A DNA stretch of 64,000 nucleotides from Mantis religiosa (GCA_030765055.1 CM060950.1:460595710-460659709), one strand, 5' to 3'; numbered from the stretch's first letter, positions 10,553-22,739 are shown. The notes: generated from the sequence alone by a model not told the origin. Numbers and translations: made by a program.

Positions 10553-12250
10553 TATACAGCAACAAGTAAGTGAAGTTTGAGTGTAAACATAGTGACTCAT
10601 AAATCAAACTTAAATATGAAGAATTCTTCACTGTTAATAATGCTTCTGCTTTTAATATTTAAGGCTAGTTTTGTTGGACTAATGCTCGATGAAACGACTG
10701 ATGTCACCAATAAAAGTTAAATGTCTACTGTTCTACGCTGTTGACGATGAAGGCAATCGCAAAGAAGATTTCTACATTTCACTTATGTAAGTTCAGAACG
10801 AACAGCCAGTGGTTTATTTGAGTATGTAAAAAAGACCATAAATGATTTAGGATGTTCAAAACAATTTGTTGCTCAAACTTTCGATGGTGCTGCAGTAATG
10901 GCTGGACATGCTTCTGGACTTCAGACTTTAATTAAAACCGAGTATCCAGCTGCTACCTTCATCCACTGCTATAGCCACAGACTTAACCTAATACTTTCCC
11001 AATCTGTGAATTTTATTAAAGAAACCAGACAATTCTTTGTTTCTCTGAATGGTTTACCCGCTTTTTTCTCACATTCCACTTTACGTACAGATGCTCTTAA
11101 AGCCTTTACTGAAAAGAAAATGCCAAGTGTTTCACCTACAAGATGAAATTTTGCTTCCAGACTTATAAGCACAGTTCATCACTATAGAAGTCATCTTAAA
11201 AGTTTCTTTACTTCAATGGAAGAGGAACCTGGAGACTGGTCTAGTGAAGAAGTTGACATGGCTTCAGGCTAGTGCAATTTCTCTCAAAGACTCGAGCCAA
11301 ATTTTTCTTGGTTATGTTCAGTAAAATTTTTGCATTTTCAGATATTCTTTTTGACATTTGACAAAACAAGAGCATGGACTTCTGTTACTGTGAGGAAAAA
11401 GTTCACGAATTTCTTACCACATTGCAAAATATTAGAAATACAGGATTTGAAGAAGTATGGTCAGAAACTTTGAGCGTTGCTGATGAAGAGAACGAAGAAA
11501 GGCCTAGAAAGAGAAACTGTCGTGAAGATGAAACCCATTCTTCGTACTTAATGGTTTTCTTTGAAGTTCTGGGTACATTAATAACTCAAACTAAATCAAG
11601 ATTTGATTCACAGAAGCAGTTGAAATTTCTGGTGTTACTTGATTCTAAACATTTTACGAATTACGATAAAATGTTTCCAACAAATATATTTCGTAAACTG
11701 AGAGAACAATATGTTTCCTATTTCGATATACTCTCTTTGAAAAATGAACTGAAGGTGTTATATTCGCTTCAAGAATTTTCTAACAAGTCCGTTCAAACCA
11801 TTGCAAATTATATGAAATCAAATAGACTTGACGTTGTGTACTGTGAAGTTTATGAACTATGTGAACTGATTTTAACATTTCCTTCAACCGCTGCATGTGC
11901 AGAAAGGAGTCTTTCAGCCTTGAAACGAATAAAATTTTATCTACGTGCAACACATGGACAAATTCGTCTTACCAAATTGGCTCTTCTATCGGTGGAAAAA
12001 GACATTCTTGTTTCATTGAGAAGACATAACGAGGAACTGTTTTTTGATAGTGTCACAACGCAGTTTACCCACAAAGAAAGACGTCTGGAATTCATCTAGA
12101 TATAAACAGGTATGCTGAAATTAATTGTTTTAACATTTTGTTTCAAGAAAAGTTGATTTAAATGCGCTGTTTGTGAAGCTAACATTTAATCAACAATCCC
12201 TTACTGTCCGGATCTGGTAGGCTTAGTCACAATCCCAGCATACGCCAGTG

Positions 12251-12849
12251 GTAAAAACAGATATAAGAGAACAGTAATTCCTGTACATACTGTAGGTAGA
12301 CGGTAGAGAAATTAAAATCATAATATGATCCAATAATTCATATTAACCTTTTGTATGGACCTTCACATGTCAATAGGTCCATTTAGAAAGTACTCGTCTG
12401 TCCATTTATAGCAAAGCCCGTTATATCGTGAAACCGGAACATTGCAGATGTTTTCCACGTCTGTTTTTTGTTCTGATAAACAGTTGCCGGCGGCTCAGTG
12501 AGGATCTCGATATATGTAACAGAGAAGCAAGCTCCTACATGGACGGAATAAAATGTAGCGTTTAAAAAACACGCTATGTTTAGTTAAAAAAAAACGTTAA
12601 GTGCATAATCTGATACTGTGCAATATTCAGTTTCAGAACGATAATTTTAAACTCAATACGCCGATATAGCACTGAATTCCATACAACTTTAGCCATAACT
12701 TACTTCAAAAAAAGTTAACTCTATTGAAAATTCAAACCTAATCGGAAATATTAAGATATAAATGATCCGCTTGAACATGATCTACATTTTTTTCTAAAAT
12801 AAGACCTATTTTCTTACGGTTTACTACTTATATAAAAAAAAACACCTAC
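12251..12849. other. Spacer, no gene recognised
   Basis: AT-rich, no coding or structured signal recognised beyond the hAT target duplication at its left edge. Confidence 0.5.
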
Positions 12850-12980
12850 AATCCGCCTCTGTGGCGTGGTGGTAGCGCGCTTGCCTCAGGTGTAAGACGT
12901 TCCTAGTTCAACGTAAGTTATCTAAATAAGTTTTCACCGGGGTTTTCCCTTATCCTGAAATACAAATATCTGGTAACTCT
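12850..12980 (+). mobile_element. SINE-A head starting a tandem array
   Basis: tRNA-like A-box block (GTGGCGTGGTGGTAGCGCGC) and a decayed B box (CTAGTTCAACGTAAGTT) lead into CACCGGGGTTTTCCCTTATC, after which the SINE body is repeated in tandem. There is one head for the whole array. Confidence 0.85.
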
Positions 12981-14215
12981 AAGCTCTATATACCCTGTAC
13001 TCAATTGAACATCATTTGATACATCGTCCGATATGGCTTAACGTTGGAGGTTTTCCCTTATCCTGAAAGATGAATGTCTGGTAACTCTAAGCTCTATGTA
13101 ACCTGTATTTCATCGTCCGATATGACTTAACGTTGGAGTACTTCCCTTATCCTGAAAGATGAATATCCGGTAACTATAAGCTCTATGGACACTGTACTCA
13201 TTTGAACATCATTTCATTCATCGTCCGATATGGCTTAACGTTGGAGGTTTCCCTTTATCCTGAAAGGTGAATGTCTGGTAACTCTAAGCTCTATGGAACC
13301 TGTACTCAATTGACCATCATTTCATTCATCGTCCAATGTGACTTAACGTTGGAGGTTTTCCTTTATTCTGAAAGATGAATGTCTGGTAGCTCTAAGCTCT
13401 GTGGAACCTGTACTCAATTGAACATCATTTCATTCATCGTCCGATATGACTTAACGTTGGAGGTTTCCCTTTATCCTGAAAGATGAATGTCTGGTAACTC
13501 TAAGCTCTATGTACCTTATACTCATTTGAACATCATTTCATTCATTGTCCGATATGACTTAACGTTGGAGGTTTTCCTTTATCCTGAAAGATGAATGTCT
13601 GGTAACTCTAAGCTCTATGTACCTTATACTCATTTGAACATCATTTCATTCATCGTCCGATATGACTTAACGTTGGAGGTTTTCCTTTATTCTGAAAGAT
13701 GAATGTCTGGTAACTCTAAGCTCTATGTACCTTATACTCATTTGAACATCATTTCATTCATCGTCCGATATGACTTAACGTTGGAGGTTTTCCTTTATCC
13801 TGAAAGATGAATGTCTGGTAACTCTAAGCTCTATGTACCCTGTACTCATTTGAACATAATTTCATTCATCGTCCGATGTGACTTAACGTTGGAGGTTTTC
13901 CTTTATTCTGAAAGATAAATGTCTGGTAACTCTAAGCTCTATGTACCCTGTACTCATTTGAACATAATTTCATTCATCGTCCGATGTGAATTAACGTTGG
14001 AGGTTTTCCTTTATTCTGAAAGATAAATGTCTGGTAACTCTAAGCTCTATGTACCCTGTACTCATTTGAACATTTCATTCATTGTCCGATATGACTTAAC
14101 GTTGGAGACTTTCCTTTATTCTGAAAGATGAATGCCTGGTAACTCGAAGCTCTATGTACCCTGTAAACAATTGAACATCATTTCATTCATCGTCCGATGT
14201 GAGTTAGCGTTGTAG
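12945..14215 (+). repeat. 108-bp satellite array grown from the SINE-A body
   Basis: About twelve head-to-tail copies of the SINE body without the tRNA head (TTTTCCCTTATCCTGAAAGA, TAACTCTAAGCTCTATG, CATTTGAACATCATTTC, CGATATGACTTAACGTTGG). The phrase ACGTTGGAG recurs at 13041, 13130, then every 108 bases from 13238 to 13994, then 14099 and about 14206. The first interval is 89 and the last full one 105. Confidence 0.95.
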
Positions 14216-14994
14216 GAGATAAATTTTAAAAATATAAAATAAAAATGCACTTTTTATTTAGAACAAGATGAAAACTGCTGTAGAAGTGGTATCATAAATA
14301 ACTATCTTTTATTTTGACGTAACTTACGTAAACTATTCTTACAAAAGCTTATTTACCTTTATATATTAATGGAGAGATATCTTAATGGAGATCCATATAA
14401 GTTGACCTTGAAATCCGTATTCTTTCCCTGGCTTCCCAAATAACATCTGAATCGCGGCAGCATTTTACAAGAGAATTACAAGTATGGGCTATTCAAATGG
14501 AGTGAAGTAGATTACACAAGCTGTTCTAAGCCAATTGAAGATATGTCACACACTATATTTGTCATATAGTATATACAGTTGAGGTCGTCCAAGTTTTCCT
14601 TACGGTTCATAGACACAAATACACATCTCAAGCTTTATTTTCCTTTTCTTCTATCTCTTTCTTACCTTGTTATTACGGATGTTCTAGCGTCTAGTTGTTT
14701 TCCTTCAATCCAAGGTAATTCTACTCCTCCCATATCTGTAACCCTGCATTCCATTTCAAAACTATTATCAGAACTATTTATTCCGCCGTACCTAGAACAT
14801 GTGCAAACCAACTATTTTTTCCTTCTTCAAACACTTTGACAGTAATATTTCCGTGATTTTTTCGTTTTGTTGCTTTACACTATGTGAGTTAACTAATGCC
14901 CCTCACTTTGAACCAGGGATTTCAAGTTATTCTTTTTGTTCTGTAGTGTGATCCATATAAACCTGAACCATTTCAGTAAACTGAAATTAAATTA
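14216..14994. other. Spacer, possible decayed retroelement
   Basis: Contains an 86-codon plus-strand frame (14579-14839) with no domain I recognise. The minus-strand reading has scattered hydrophobic phrases that could be a worn LINE, but I cannot support that. Confidence 0.35.
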
Positions 14995-15480
14995 AACTAT
15001 TTACATCTCAGAGAAAACGTTGGAAGTGACCTCCACCAGCATCTATACATGTTTGCACTCCTCTCACCATATTCTCTCAAGTTTTACTGAGAGTATTCTC
15101 GCCAATGTTACTTATTTCGGTTGAACGGATTCCTTCAGAACATCAATTGTCCGTGGCCTATTTTTGTACACTCTATTTTCTAGATAACTCCATAAGAAAA
15201 ATTCCGGTGAGGTTAGGTCAGGGGATCTGGGAGGCTACAGACCTTTTGAGATTATTCGATTATCAAAGAAACTCGTTACAAGCTCCATGGTGTCATTAGA
15301 TGTATGGCACGTTGCTCCATCTTGCTGGAAATAACCTCTCAATTCGATATCATCCAGCTGCTCCACAAATGTTTTGAAGATACCCATATAAACTTCAGTG
15401 TCTACAGTCGTATCAAAGAAAATGGGACCAACGTTCCATAGCTGATGGTGGAAGACACTCCCAACATTTTCTCTGAGATG
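14995..15480 (-). pseudogene. Tc1/mariner-like DDE transposase C-terminal remnant
   Basis: Minus-strand translation reads FFDTTVDTEVYMGIFKTFVE, then RGYFQQDGATCHTSNDTMEL with the second catalytic Asp, RIISKGL, a stop where Trp is expected, PPRSPDLTSPEFFLW, and NRVYKNRPRTIDVLKE. This is the conserved carboxyl half of an insect Tc1-like transposase. The first Asp block and DNA-binding domain are missing. Confidence 0.88.
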
Positions 15481-15486
15481 TAAAAG
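15001..15486. repeat. Inverted repeat bounding a DDE remnant
   Basis: TTACATCTCAGAGAAAACGT at 15001 and its near-exact inverted copy (complement TTACATCTCAGAGAAAATGT) ending at about 15484 extend for roughly 40 bases with about 85 percent identity. They enclose the transposase remnant. Confidence 0.7.
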
Positions 15487-15487
15487 A

Positions 15488-16040
15488 TGATGACGATGAT
15501 GATATTTGGCACTACAGGCCTTGTAGGTCCTTGGCCTCCCTAGCCACCCTCTTGCATTCTACTCGGTCCTCTGCTCTTCTTCTCCAGCCTTTAACCCCCA
15601 ACTCTCTCAAGTCATATTCGTACATCATCTTACCTATCGTGTCCTGGGTCTTCCTCTTCTCCTTCTGCCGCCCAGCTTTCCTATGAATATCTTCTTAACT
15701 ACACCGGTTTTCGGCATTCTCTGCACATGGCCAATCTACCTCATTCTTCCATGTTTAATTTTCACTACTATATTTGGTTGAAACGTAAATAGTGTAATCA
15801 CCCAATTGTGTATTGCATTCTCCCAAAGTTGCACGTGTGTCCTATTATTAGTTCAAACGTTATGGCCCATTGGGAATTGCACTATACTTAAACTTGCTTC
15901 CTACAAAGTACTAAATTCAACATTCATTCCTGGTAATCTCCTACTTTGAATTGTTCATTTCTTAATTTTGGGCGAACTTCCTCCATTGGCTTCTAGAATT
16001 ACTCCCAAATATTTAAACTGAATTTTCAAGGTTTTTTTTA
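15488..16040 (-). pseudogene. LINE (non-LTR) reverse transcriptase C-terminal remnant
   Basis: Minus-strand translation shows QFKYLGVILEANGGSSPKIK near 16030, the conserved 'FxYLGxxL' motif after LINE RT domains. Further on come KHGRMR, a stop, IGHVQRMPKTGVVKK, GKLGGRRRRGRPRTR and DLRELGVKGWRRRAEDRVEC, the carboxyl end typical of endonuclease-reverse transcriptases. It ends in a short GATGAT tail at 15488-15500. Stops and frameshifts show it is inactive. Confidence 0.8.
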
Positions 16041-16350
16041 ACTACATTCAAAGAGGTAGAGAAGGTACTCCATTCCACTCCAAAAATACTCGACAAAGAG
16101 GCTTCTCTGAAATATACGTTTTATGGTCCACTGAATTTAAAAGAAATTATAAAAAAGTGAACTCGTGTATGTGAAGAGACAAGCTCAAAGACGAGAATTC
16201 TGTTAAACATCAAATTTCAGTATCTTCCAAGGATGCCACACAAAGAAAGTACCCTCAGTCCAAAGCAACCCTTCACAAGGAAAAGTTTCTAACTTCTCGA
16301 TTTTTTTCAAGAATGGTGTCAATGATCCTTTAATGTACCACTCACATACA

Positions 16351-16356
16351 CTCACA

Positions 16357-16399
<43 letters not shown>
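16351..16399. repeat. (CA)n microsatellite
   Basis: Nearly pure CA dinucleotides with one CATA interruption. Confidence 0.97.
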
Positions 16400-16401
<2 letters not shown>

Positions 16402-16499
16402 ACCCTTTTCGACAAATGCTTTCTTGTATTTAAGGACCTCAAAACATATTTCTAGTATAATCTCAGTGTTGCCCTGGAATGTGATTCTTTACCTGGGAA

Positions 16500-16840
16500 A
16501 AGTTGGTTGCTTGGTTACCAACCCCATGGCAAACTTGCCCTTCCGGTAACTACCCCACCACGTGATGACCGGACACCATTTCTCCGGTGCAGCCACCCAG
16601 AGGATGGCGTCCATTGCCTCCAATGATATGTGATAGTGAAGATGATGGTGAGGCGAGAGGACCTACAGGTTATACCGTGGACTCCGAACCACGTTGGGCA
16701 TAGGGGACACTTCACATGACCTAGACAGAGGTGAATGCGTGAATAGGGCCGACTTACAATCCACATCTCAGAGCCGGAATCGAATTCGGGACCCTTAGCA
16801 TGGGAGCCGAGAACGAAAGCACTGCGCTACCCCGGCGCCC
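16500..16840 (-). mobile_element. tRNA-derived SINE, second head type
   Basis: On the minus strand a head GGGGTAGCGCAGTGCTTTCG with B box TTCGATTCCGG leads into a GC-richer body (GTGGATTGTAAGTCGGCCC, CACGTGGTGGGGTAGTTACC). It is unrelated in body sequence to SINE-A. Only one copy is in the window, so the family label is an inference from structure. Confidence 0.65.
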
Positions 16841-17139
16841 ATTTACCTAGGAATAGTAATGCCCAATTTCACCAACAGATGTTAAAATCGACATTAACAA
16901 ATGTAACGTAATAATTATCACAGCGCTTAACACTACCGTTAAATTTTTGCATTTAACCAACCTGTTTTCTGAAAATGTTAACAAACTTGTGTTAACGCCA
17001 AGAAACTATTAAATATTACAGCTATAGAAGGTTATGGATGAGTCGTATTATTTTCTGAACGTACTGCGATTCGCTTTTATTTTCATTTTCGTCTGCACAT
17101 AGCTGAAACAATTGCGGATGAATAAAATTGTAAACAAAA

Positions 17140-17370
17140 GCCGTGAGACAAATTTCTCATCGATGGAGAAAGAATTGTTTATTGATTTGTAAACGAAGTG
17201 TAAGGATATCGTTGAAAACAAGACGACGGATGCGGTGAATGTAAAGGAGAAAGATGTCACAAGAGAAAATATTGCAAAGGAATTTAACTCAAATACATGT
17301 ATCACTACTACAAGCACCAAACAACTTCCTCAGTACTACGTAAATTTAAAACGAGGTGCGAAGGACAAGT
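17140..17370 (+). pseudogene. Harbinger Myb/SANT-like DNA-binding protein fragment
   Basis: Plus-strand reading gives NFSSMEKELFIDL, a stop, TKCKDIVENKTTDAVNVKEK, then DVTRENIAKEFNSNTCITTT and TKQLPQYYVNLKRGAKDK. This is the Myb/SANT-like domain found as the second protein of PIF/Harbinger elements, which assists transposase DNA binding and nuclear import. One stop interrupts it, and nothing recognisable follows the domain. Confidence 0.82.
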
Positions 17371-18580
17371 GACTTAAACGTTTCAAGACGGGAGATGAAA
17401 ATTGTATTATACACAGAATTCAGTGAATTATAAAATCGCAAAGTTATTGATACTTGAAGCAAAGGCGAGATCGCCATATTCCTCTCGATGCATGTTCTAA
17501 CTATTACGTAAATTTAAAACGAGGAGCGAAGAAGGACAAGTGACGAGTGACTTGAACGTTTCAAGACGGGAGGTGGACAGTGTATTATCCACATAATTCA
17601 GTGAATTATAAAATCGCAAGGTTATTAATACTTGAAGCAATGGCGAGATCGGCATATTCCTTTCGATGCATGTTCTAACTCAGTATTACGTAAATTTAAA
17701 ACCAGGAGCGAAGAAGGACAAGTGACGAGTGACTTGAACGTTTCAAGAAGGGAGGTGGACAATGTATTATCCACATAATTCAGTGAACTACAAAATCGCA
17801 GAGTTATTAATACTTGAAGCAAAGGCTAGATCGGCATATTCCTTATTCATGTTCTAACTCAGTATTATGTAAATTTAAAACGAGGAGCAAAGAAGGACAC
17901 GTGACGAGCGACTTGAACGTTTCAAGACGGGAGGTAGACAGTGTATTATCCACATAATTCAGTGAATTATAAAATCGCAAAGTTATTAATACTTGAAGCA
18001 AAGGCTAGATCGGCATATTCCTTATTCATGTTCTAACTCAGTATTATGTAAATTTAAAACGAGGAGCAAAGAAGGACACGTGACGAGCGACTTGAACGTT
18101 TCAAGACGGGAGGTAGACAGTGTATTATCCACATAATTCAGTGAATTATAAAATCGCAGAGTTATTAATACTTGAAGCAAAGGCGAGATCGCCATATTCC
18201 TTTCGATGCATGTTCTAACTCAGTATCACGTAAATTTAAAACGAGGAGCGAAGGACAAGTGACGAGTGACTTGAACGTTTCAAGACGGGAGGTGGACAGT
18301 GTATTATCCACATAATTCAGTGAACTATAAAATCGCAAAGTTATTAATACTGGAAGCAAAGGCGAGATCGCCATATTCCTTATTCATGTTCTAGCTCAGT
18401 ATTATGTAAATTTAAAACGAGAAGCAAAGAAGGACACGTGACGAGCGACTTGAACGTTTCAAGACGGGAGGTAGACAGTGTATTATCCACATAATTCAGT
18501 GAATTATAAAATCGCAGAGTTATTAATACTTGAAGCAAAGGCGAGATCGCCATATTCCTTTCGATGCATGTTCTAACCTC
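17338..18580 (-). repeat. Seven tandem units of 168-182 bp inside a Harbinger transposase gene
   Basis: Unit boundaries marked by TAAATTTAAAACGAG fall at about 17338, 17506, 17688, 17868, 18047, 18228 and 18404, ending near 18580. On the minus strand each unit contains a frame such as AISPLLPVLITLRFYSS-LNYVDN, the N-terminal helix region of Harbinger transposases. The unit is therefore duplicated coding sequence, later shifted out of frame. Confidence 0.93.
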
Positions 18581-18740
18581 TCTTGTACTTCCGCAGTAAC
18601 CTTCACAGCAACATGTTTCGACAGTCTATACCTCCGTAGAAAATTTTCTTCTGATAGCTCCTCAAAATAATTTCTCCTCATAGACCGTACTCTATTACGA
18701 ATGCCATTTAGACGGTCTTAAATATAGCAAATCGATATCA
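18581..18740 (-). pseudogene. Harbinger transposase N-terminal fragment
   Basis: Minus-strand reading gives RNYFEELSEENFLRRYRLSK then HVAVKVTAEVQERLEHASKG, the N-terminal region of PIF/Harbinger transposases (FxxLSxExFxxRYRLSK). It runs directly into the tandem array, where the next conserved phrase, RNxAISPLLQVLITLRFY, is repeated. The DDE catalytic core is absent. Confidence 0.85.
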
Positions 18741-18952
18741 ACAGCTGCGTTCACGTCATTACAATTGTTAAGGAGTTAACATTAGAAATATGACTTATTA
18801 GTTTAACAAGAGGTTTAATACGAGTGATAAGCTAACACCTGTTGGTGAAATACAATTTTTGTTTTAACTATTGCTAAACTCGTGTTAAGTCTTAACATCT
18901 TTTGGTGAAATCGGGCATAAGAGTTGCGTAAACTGACTTTTATCTTTTCCTT

Positions 18953-19718
<766 letters not shown>

Positions 19719-22146
19719 ATGGTTGCCCACCTCTGCAACGTAGGCGGCAGTGTGTCTGCTCTCGAGATCGAACCTCGGTCTCTCCCTTATCATGCAAGAT
19801 GAATGGCAACTGTAAGCTCTATGGGCCCTGTACTCATTTGAACATCATTTCATTCATCCTCCGACATGACTTAACGTTGGAGGATTTCCCTTATCCTGAA
19901 AGATCAATGTCTGTTAACTTCAAGCTCTATGTACCCTGTACTCATTTGAACAACATTTCCTTCATTCTCTTATATGACTTAACGTTGGAAGCCTTCCGTT
20001 ATCCTGAAAGATGAATGTTGTGTAACTCTATGCTCTATGTACCCTGTACACATTTAAACAACATTCCATTCATCGTTCGATATAACTTAACGTTGGAGCT
20101 TTCCCTTTTCGTGAATTATGAATGTGTGGTAACTCTAACCTCTATGTATCGTGTACTCATTTCAACATCATTTCATTCACCGTCCGATATGACTTAGCGC
20201 TGGGGGTTTTCCCTTATCCTGAAAGGTGAATGTCTGGCATATCTAAGCTCTATGTACCTTGTACTCATTTGAACATCATTTCATTCATCATCCGATATGA
20301 CTTAACGTCGGAGGTTTTCCCTTATTCTGAGAGATAAATGTCTGCTAACTCTAAGCTCTTTGTACCCTGTACTCATTTAGACAACATTTCATTCATCGTC
20401 CGATATGACTTAACGTTGGAGGTTGTCCTTTATCCTGAAAGATGAATGTCTGGTAACTCTAAGCTTTATGCACCTTGTACTCATTTGGACATCATTTTAT
20501 TCATCGTCCGATATGACTTAACGTTGGAGGTTTTCCCTTATCCTGAAAGATGAATGTGTAACTGTAAGCTCTATGTACCTTGTACTCATTTGGACAACAT
20601 TTCATTCATCGTCCGATATGACTTAACGTATGAGGTTTTCCCTTATCCTGGAATATAAATGTTTGGCAACTCTAAGCTCTATGTACCTTGTACTCATTTG
20701 GACAACATTTCATTCATCGTCCGATATGACTTAACGTATGAGGTTTTCCCTTATCCTGGAATATAAATGTCTGGCAACTCTAAGCTCTATGTACCTTGTA
20801 CTCATTTAGACATCATTTTATTCATCGTCCGATATGACTTAACGTTGGAGGTTTTCCTTTATCCTGAAAGATGAATGTCTGGCAACTCTAAGCTCTATGT
20901 ACCTTGTACTCATTTGGACATCAGTTTGTTCATCGTCCGATATGACTTAACGTTGGAGGTTTTCTCTTATCCGGAAAGATGAATGTCTGGCAACTCTAAG
21001 CTCTATGTACCTTGTACTCATTTGGACATCAGTTTGTTCATCGTCCGATATGACTTAACGTTGGAGGTTTTCTCTTATCCGGAAAGATGAATGTCTGGCA
21101 ACTCTAAGCTCTATGTACCTTGTACTCATTTGGACATCAGTTTGTTCATCATCCGATATGACTTAACGTTGGAGGTTTTCCCTTATCCTGAAAGATGAAT
21201 GTCTGGTAACTCTAAGCTCTATGTACCCTGTACTCATTTGAACATCGTTTCATTCATCGTTCGATATGACTTAACGTTGGGGGTTTTCCCTTATCCTGAA
21301 AGATGAATGTCTGGTAACTCTAAGCTCTATGTACCCTGTACTCATTTGAACATCATTTCATTCATCGTTCGATATGACTTAACGTTGGGGGTTTTCCCTT
21401 ATCCTGAAAGATGAATGTCTGGTAACTCTAAGCTCTATGTACCCTGTACTCATTTGAACATCGTTTCATTCATCGTTCGATATGACTTAACGTTGGGGGT
21501 TTTCTCTTATCCTGAAAGATGAATTTCTGGTAACTCTAAGCTCTATGTACCCTGTACTCATTTGAACATCATTTCATTCATCGTTCGATATGACTTAACG
21601 TTGGAGGTTTTCCCTTATCCTGAAAGATGAATGTCTGGTAACTCTAAGCTCTATGCCCCGTGTACTCATTTGAGTATCATTTCATTCATCGTTCGATATG
21701 ACTTAACGTTGGAGGTTTTCGCTTTATCCTGAAAGGTGAATGTCTGGTAACTCTAAGCTCTATGTACCCTGTACTCATTTGAACATCGTTTCATTCATCG
21801 TCCGATATGACTTAACGTTTGAGGTTTTCGCTTTATCCGGAAAGATGAATGTCTGGTAACTCTAAGCTCTATGTACCCTGTACTCATTTGAACATCGTTT
21901 CATTCATCGTCCGATATGACTTAACGTTGGAGGTTTTCGCTTTATCCGGAAAGATGAATGTCTGGTAACTCTAAGCTCTATGTATCCTGTACTCATTTGG
22001 ACATCACTTTATTCATCGTTCGATATGACTTAACGTTGGAGGTTTTCCTTTATCCTGAAAGATGAATTCCAGGTAATTCGAAGCTCTATGGACCCTGGAC
22101 TCACTTGAACATTATTTCTTTCGTCGTCTGATATGCAGGACGTAAT
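19719..22146 (+). repeat. Second 108-bp SINE-A satellite array (about 22 units)
   Basis: It opens with a single worn tRNA-like head (AACGTAGGCGGCAGTGTGTC and B box AGATCGAACCTCGG). The SINE body is then repeated: ACGTTGG recurs near 19874, 19982, 20090, 20197, 20305, 20413, 20521, 20626, then every 108 bases to 21706, then at 109-base steps to 22033. Neighbouring units share variants (three with GGACATCAGTTTGTTCATC; four or more with ACGTTGGGGGTTTTC; the last three with TTTTCGCTTTATCC). That pattern is expected from unequal exchange or replication slippage. Confidence 0.95.
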
Positions 22147-22426
22147 TTAAAAACATAATTTATACATCTGTACATATGGGAAATGTGTAATAAAACCTTA
22201 CTATACTAATAGTAGAGACTTACAGGATATCGGCGCAAAATTTCGATTTGTATTACAAATTTAAGATTTTCATTTGACTCACCCAATACAAATGTTTATT
22301 TTTCATTTTAATTGGGGTAAACGTTTGTAGAAATTCTTTTATTGCTTATTTTAAGACCTAAAGCTTTCTTGGCGACGAATATGCTCAAGTCCTTCTCGGG
22401 AAGCAAGTCAGGTGAAAAGACGATTA
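22147..22426. other. AT-rich spacer between SINE array and PLE
   Basis: No recognised feature. Confidence 0.4.
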
Positions 22427-22429
22427 GAA

Positions 22430-22468
22430 ATCGACGTTTCGGGAGCGTACATATCTCCCATCGTCAGG
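22430..22468 (-). ncRNA. Candidate small hammerhead ribozyme of a PLE
   Basis: Minus strand reads CTGACGA, one T, stem GGGAG / CTCCC around a 9-base loop, GAAAC, then GTC. These are the conserved hammerhead core blocks (CUGANGA, GAAA, and a GUC cleavage triplet) with almost no stem III. That is the reduced form reported for Penelope-like elements, which is thought to cleave as a dimer. The position at the 3' terminus of a PLE fits. The extra T before stem II is a deviation. Activity is inferred only. Confidence 0.6.
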
Positions 22469-22739
22469 ATATTTGTTAAATGTTATAGCCACAAATAAAT
22501 CACTGGATATAACACAAATATAAACAAAGACAAAACACTATCAAAATTCGCACTACTGAACAAAAGACTGTTTTCAGTAAATTAAATGCCAGGTCAGATG
22601 GCGTGAGTATAGAAAATTAATTGGGTCAAAGAAACGTAAGTACTTAACTTGATTACCAAGCTGTATTGATCTTGCTTCTTAAGTCGAGGGATTCCCATTT
22701 TAAGGCTGGTTTCCAAGAGGAGCTGTACTGAAATCCAGC

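Larger units (their letters stand above)
9254..10659 (+). mobile_element. Penelope-like element nested in the hAT transposase
   Basis: Flanked by a 13-bp target duplication, TAAGGCCAGTTTT (9241-9253) and TAAGGCTAGTTTT (10660-10672), with one mismatch. The two copies join the interrupted hAT reading (DKASF). The insert is about 1.4 kb and 5'-truncated inside the reverse transcriptase. Its left junction is A-rich (TAAAAAACTAAAAAA). It is therefore younger than the hAT element. Confidence 0.92.
8684..12099 (+). pseudogene. hAT transposase related to ZMYM1/TTF-type proteins, interrupted
   Basis: The 5' part (8684-9055) has the TTF-type zinc-finger-like region LYCWLCLLFATEQTPWN and SLHNEKVKGNRNVLKRLIDA. 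After a frameshift it continues as NYIELLQFLANYDTALSQHL to 9253. The frame resumes beyond the PLE at 10660 (KASFVGLMLDETTDVTNKS), then ASGLQTLIKTEYPAATFIHC, YSHRLNLILSQSV and, in 11374-12099, the hAT dimerisation domain FPSTAACAERSLSALKR followed by KLALLSVEKD. Several stops and frameshifts plus the insertion make it non-functional. The last 241 codons are open. Confidence 0.93.
8045..12250 (+). mobile_element. hAT element (ZMYM1-like transposase) with nested PLE
   Basis: The left end CAGTGGCGTAT at 8045 and the right end ATACGCCAGTG at 12240-12250 are inverted copies with one mismatch. They are flanked by an 8-bp target duplication, GTGAAAAC at 8037-8044 and GTAAAAAC at 12251-12258, with one mismatch. 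TIR form and 8-bp duplication are the hAT hallmarks, and the enclosed coding remnant is hAT. Subtracting the PLE insertion leaves about 2.8 kb, an ordinary size for this type. Confidence 0.93.
16860..18917. mobile_element. PIF/Harbinger element copy 1
   Basis: TIRs of about 25 bp (TGCCCAATTTCACCAACAGA at the left, complement TGCCCGATTTCACCAAAAGA at the right) are flanked by TAA at 16857-16859 and 18918-18920, the 3-bp TWA target duplication of PIF/Harbinger. Inside, a Myb/SANT fragment on plus and transposase pieces on minus match the two-gene divergent layout of the superfamily. The catalytic domain is missing; a tandem array occupies the middle. Confidence 0.9.
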
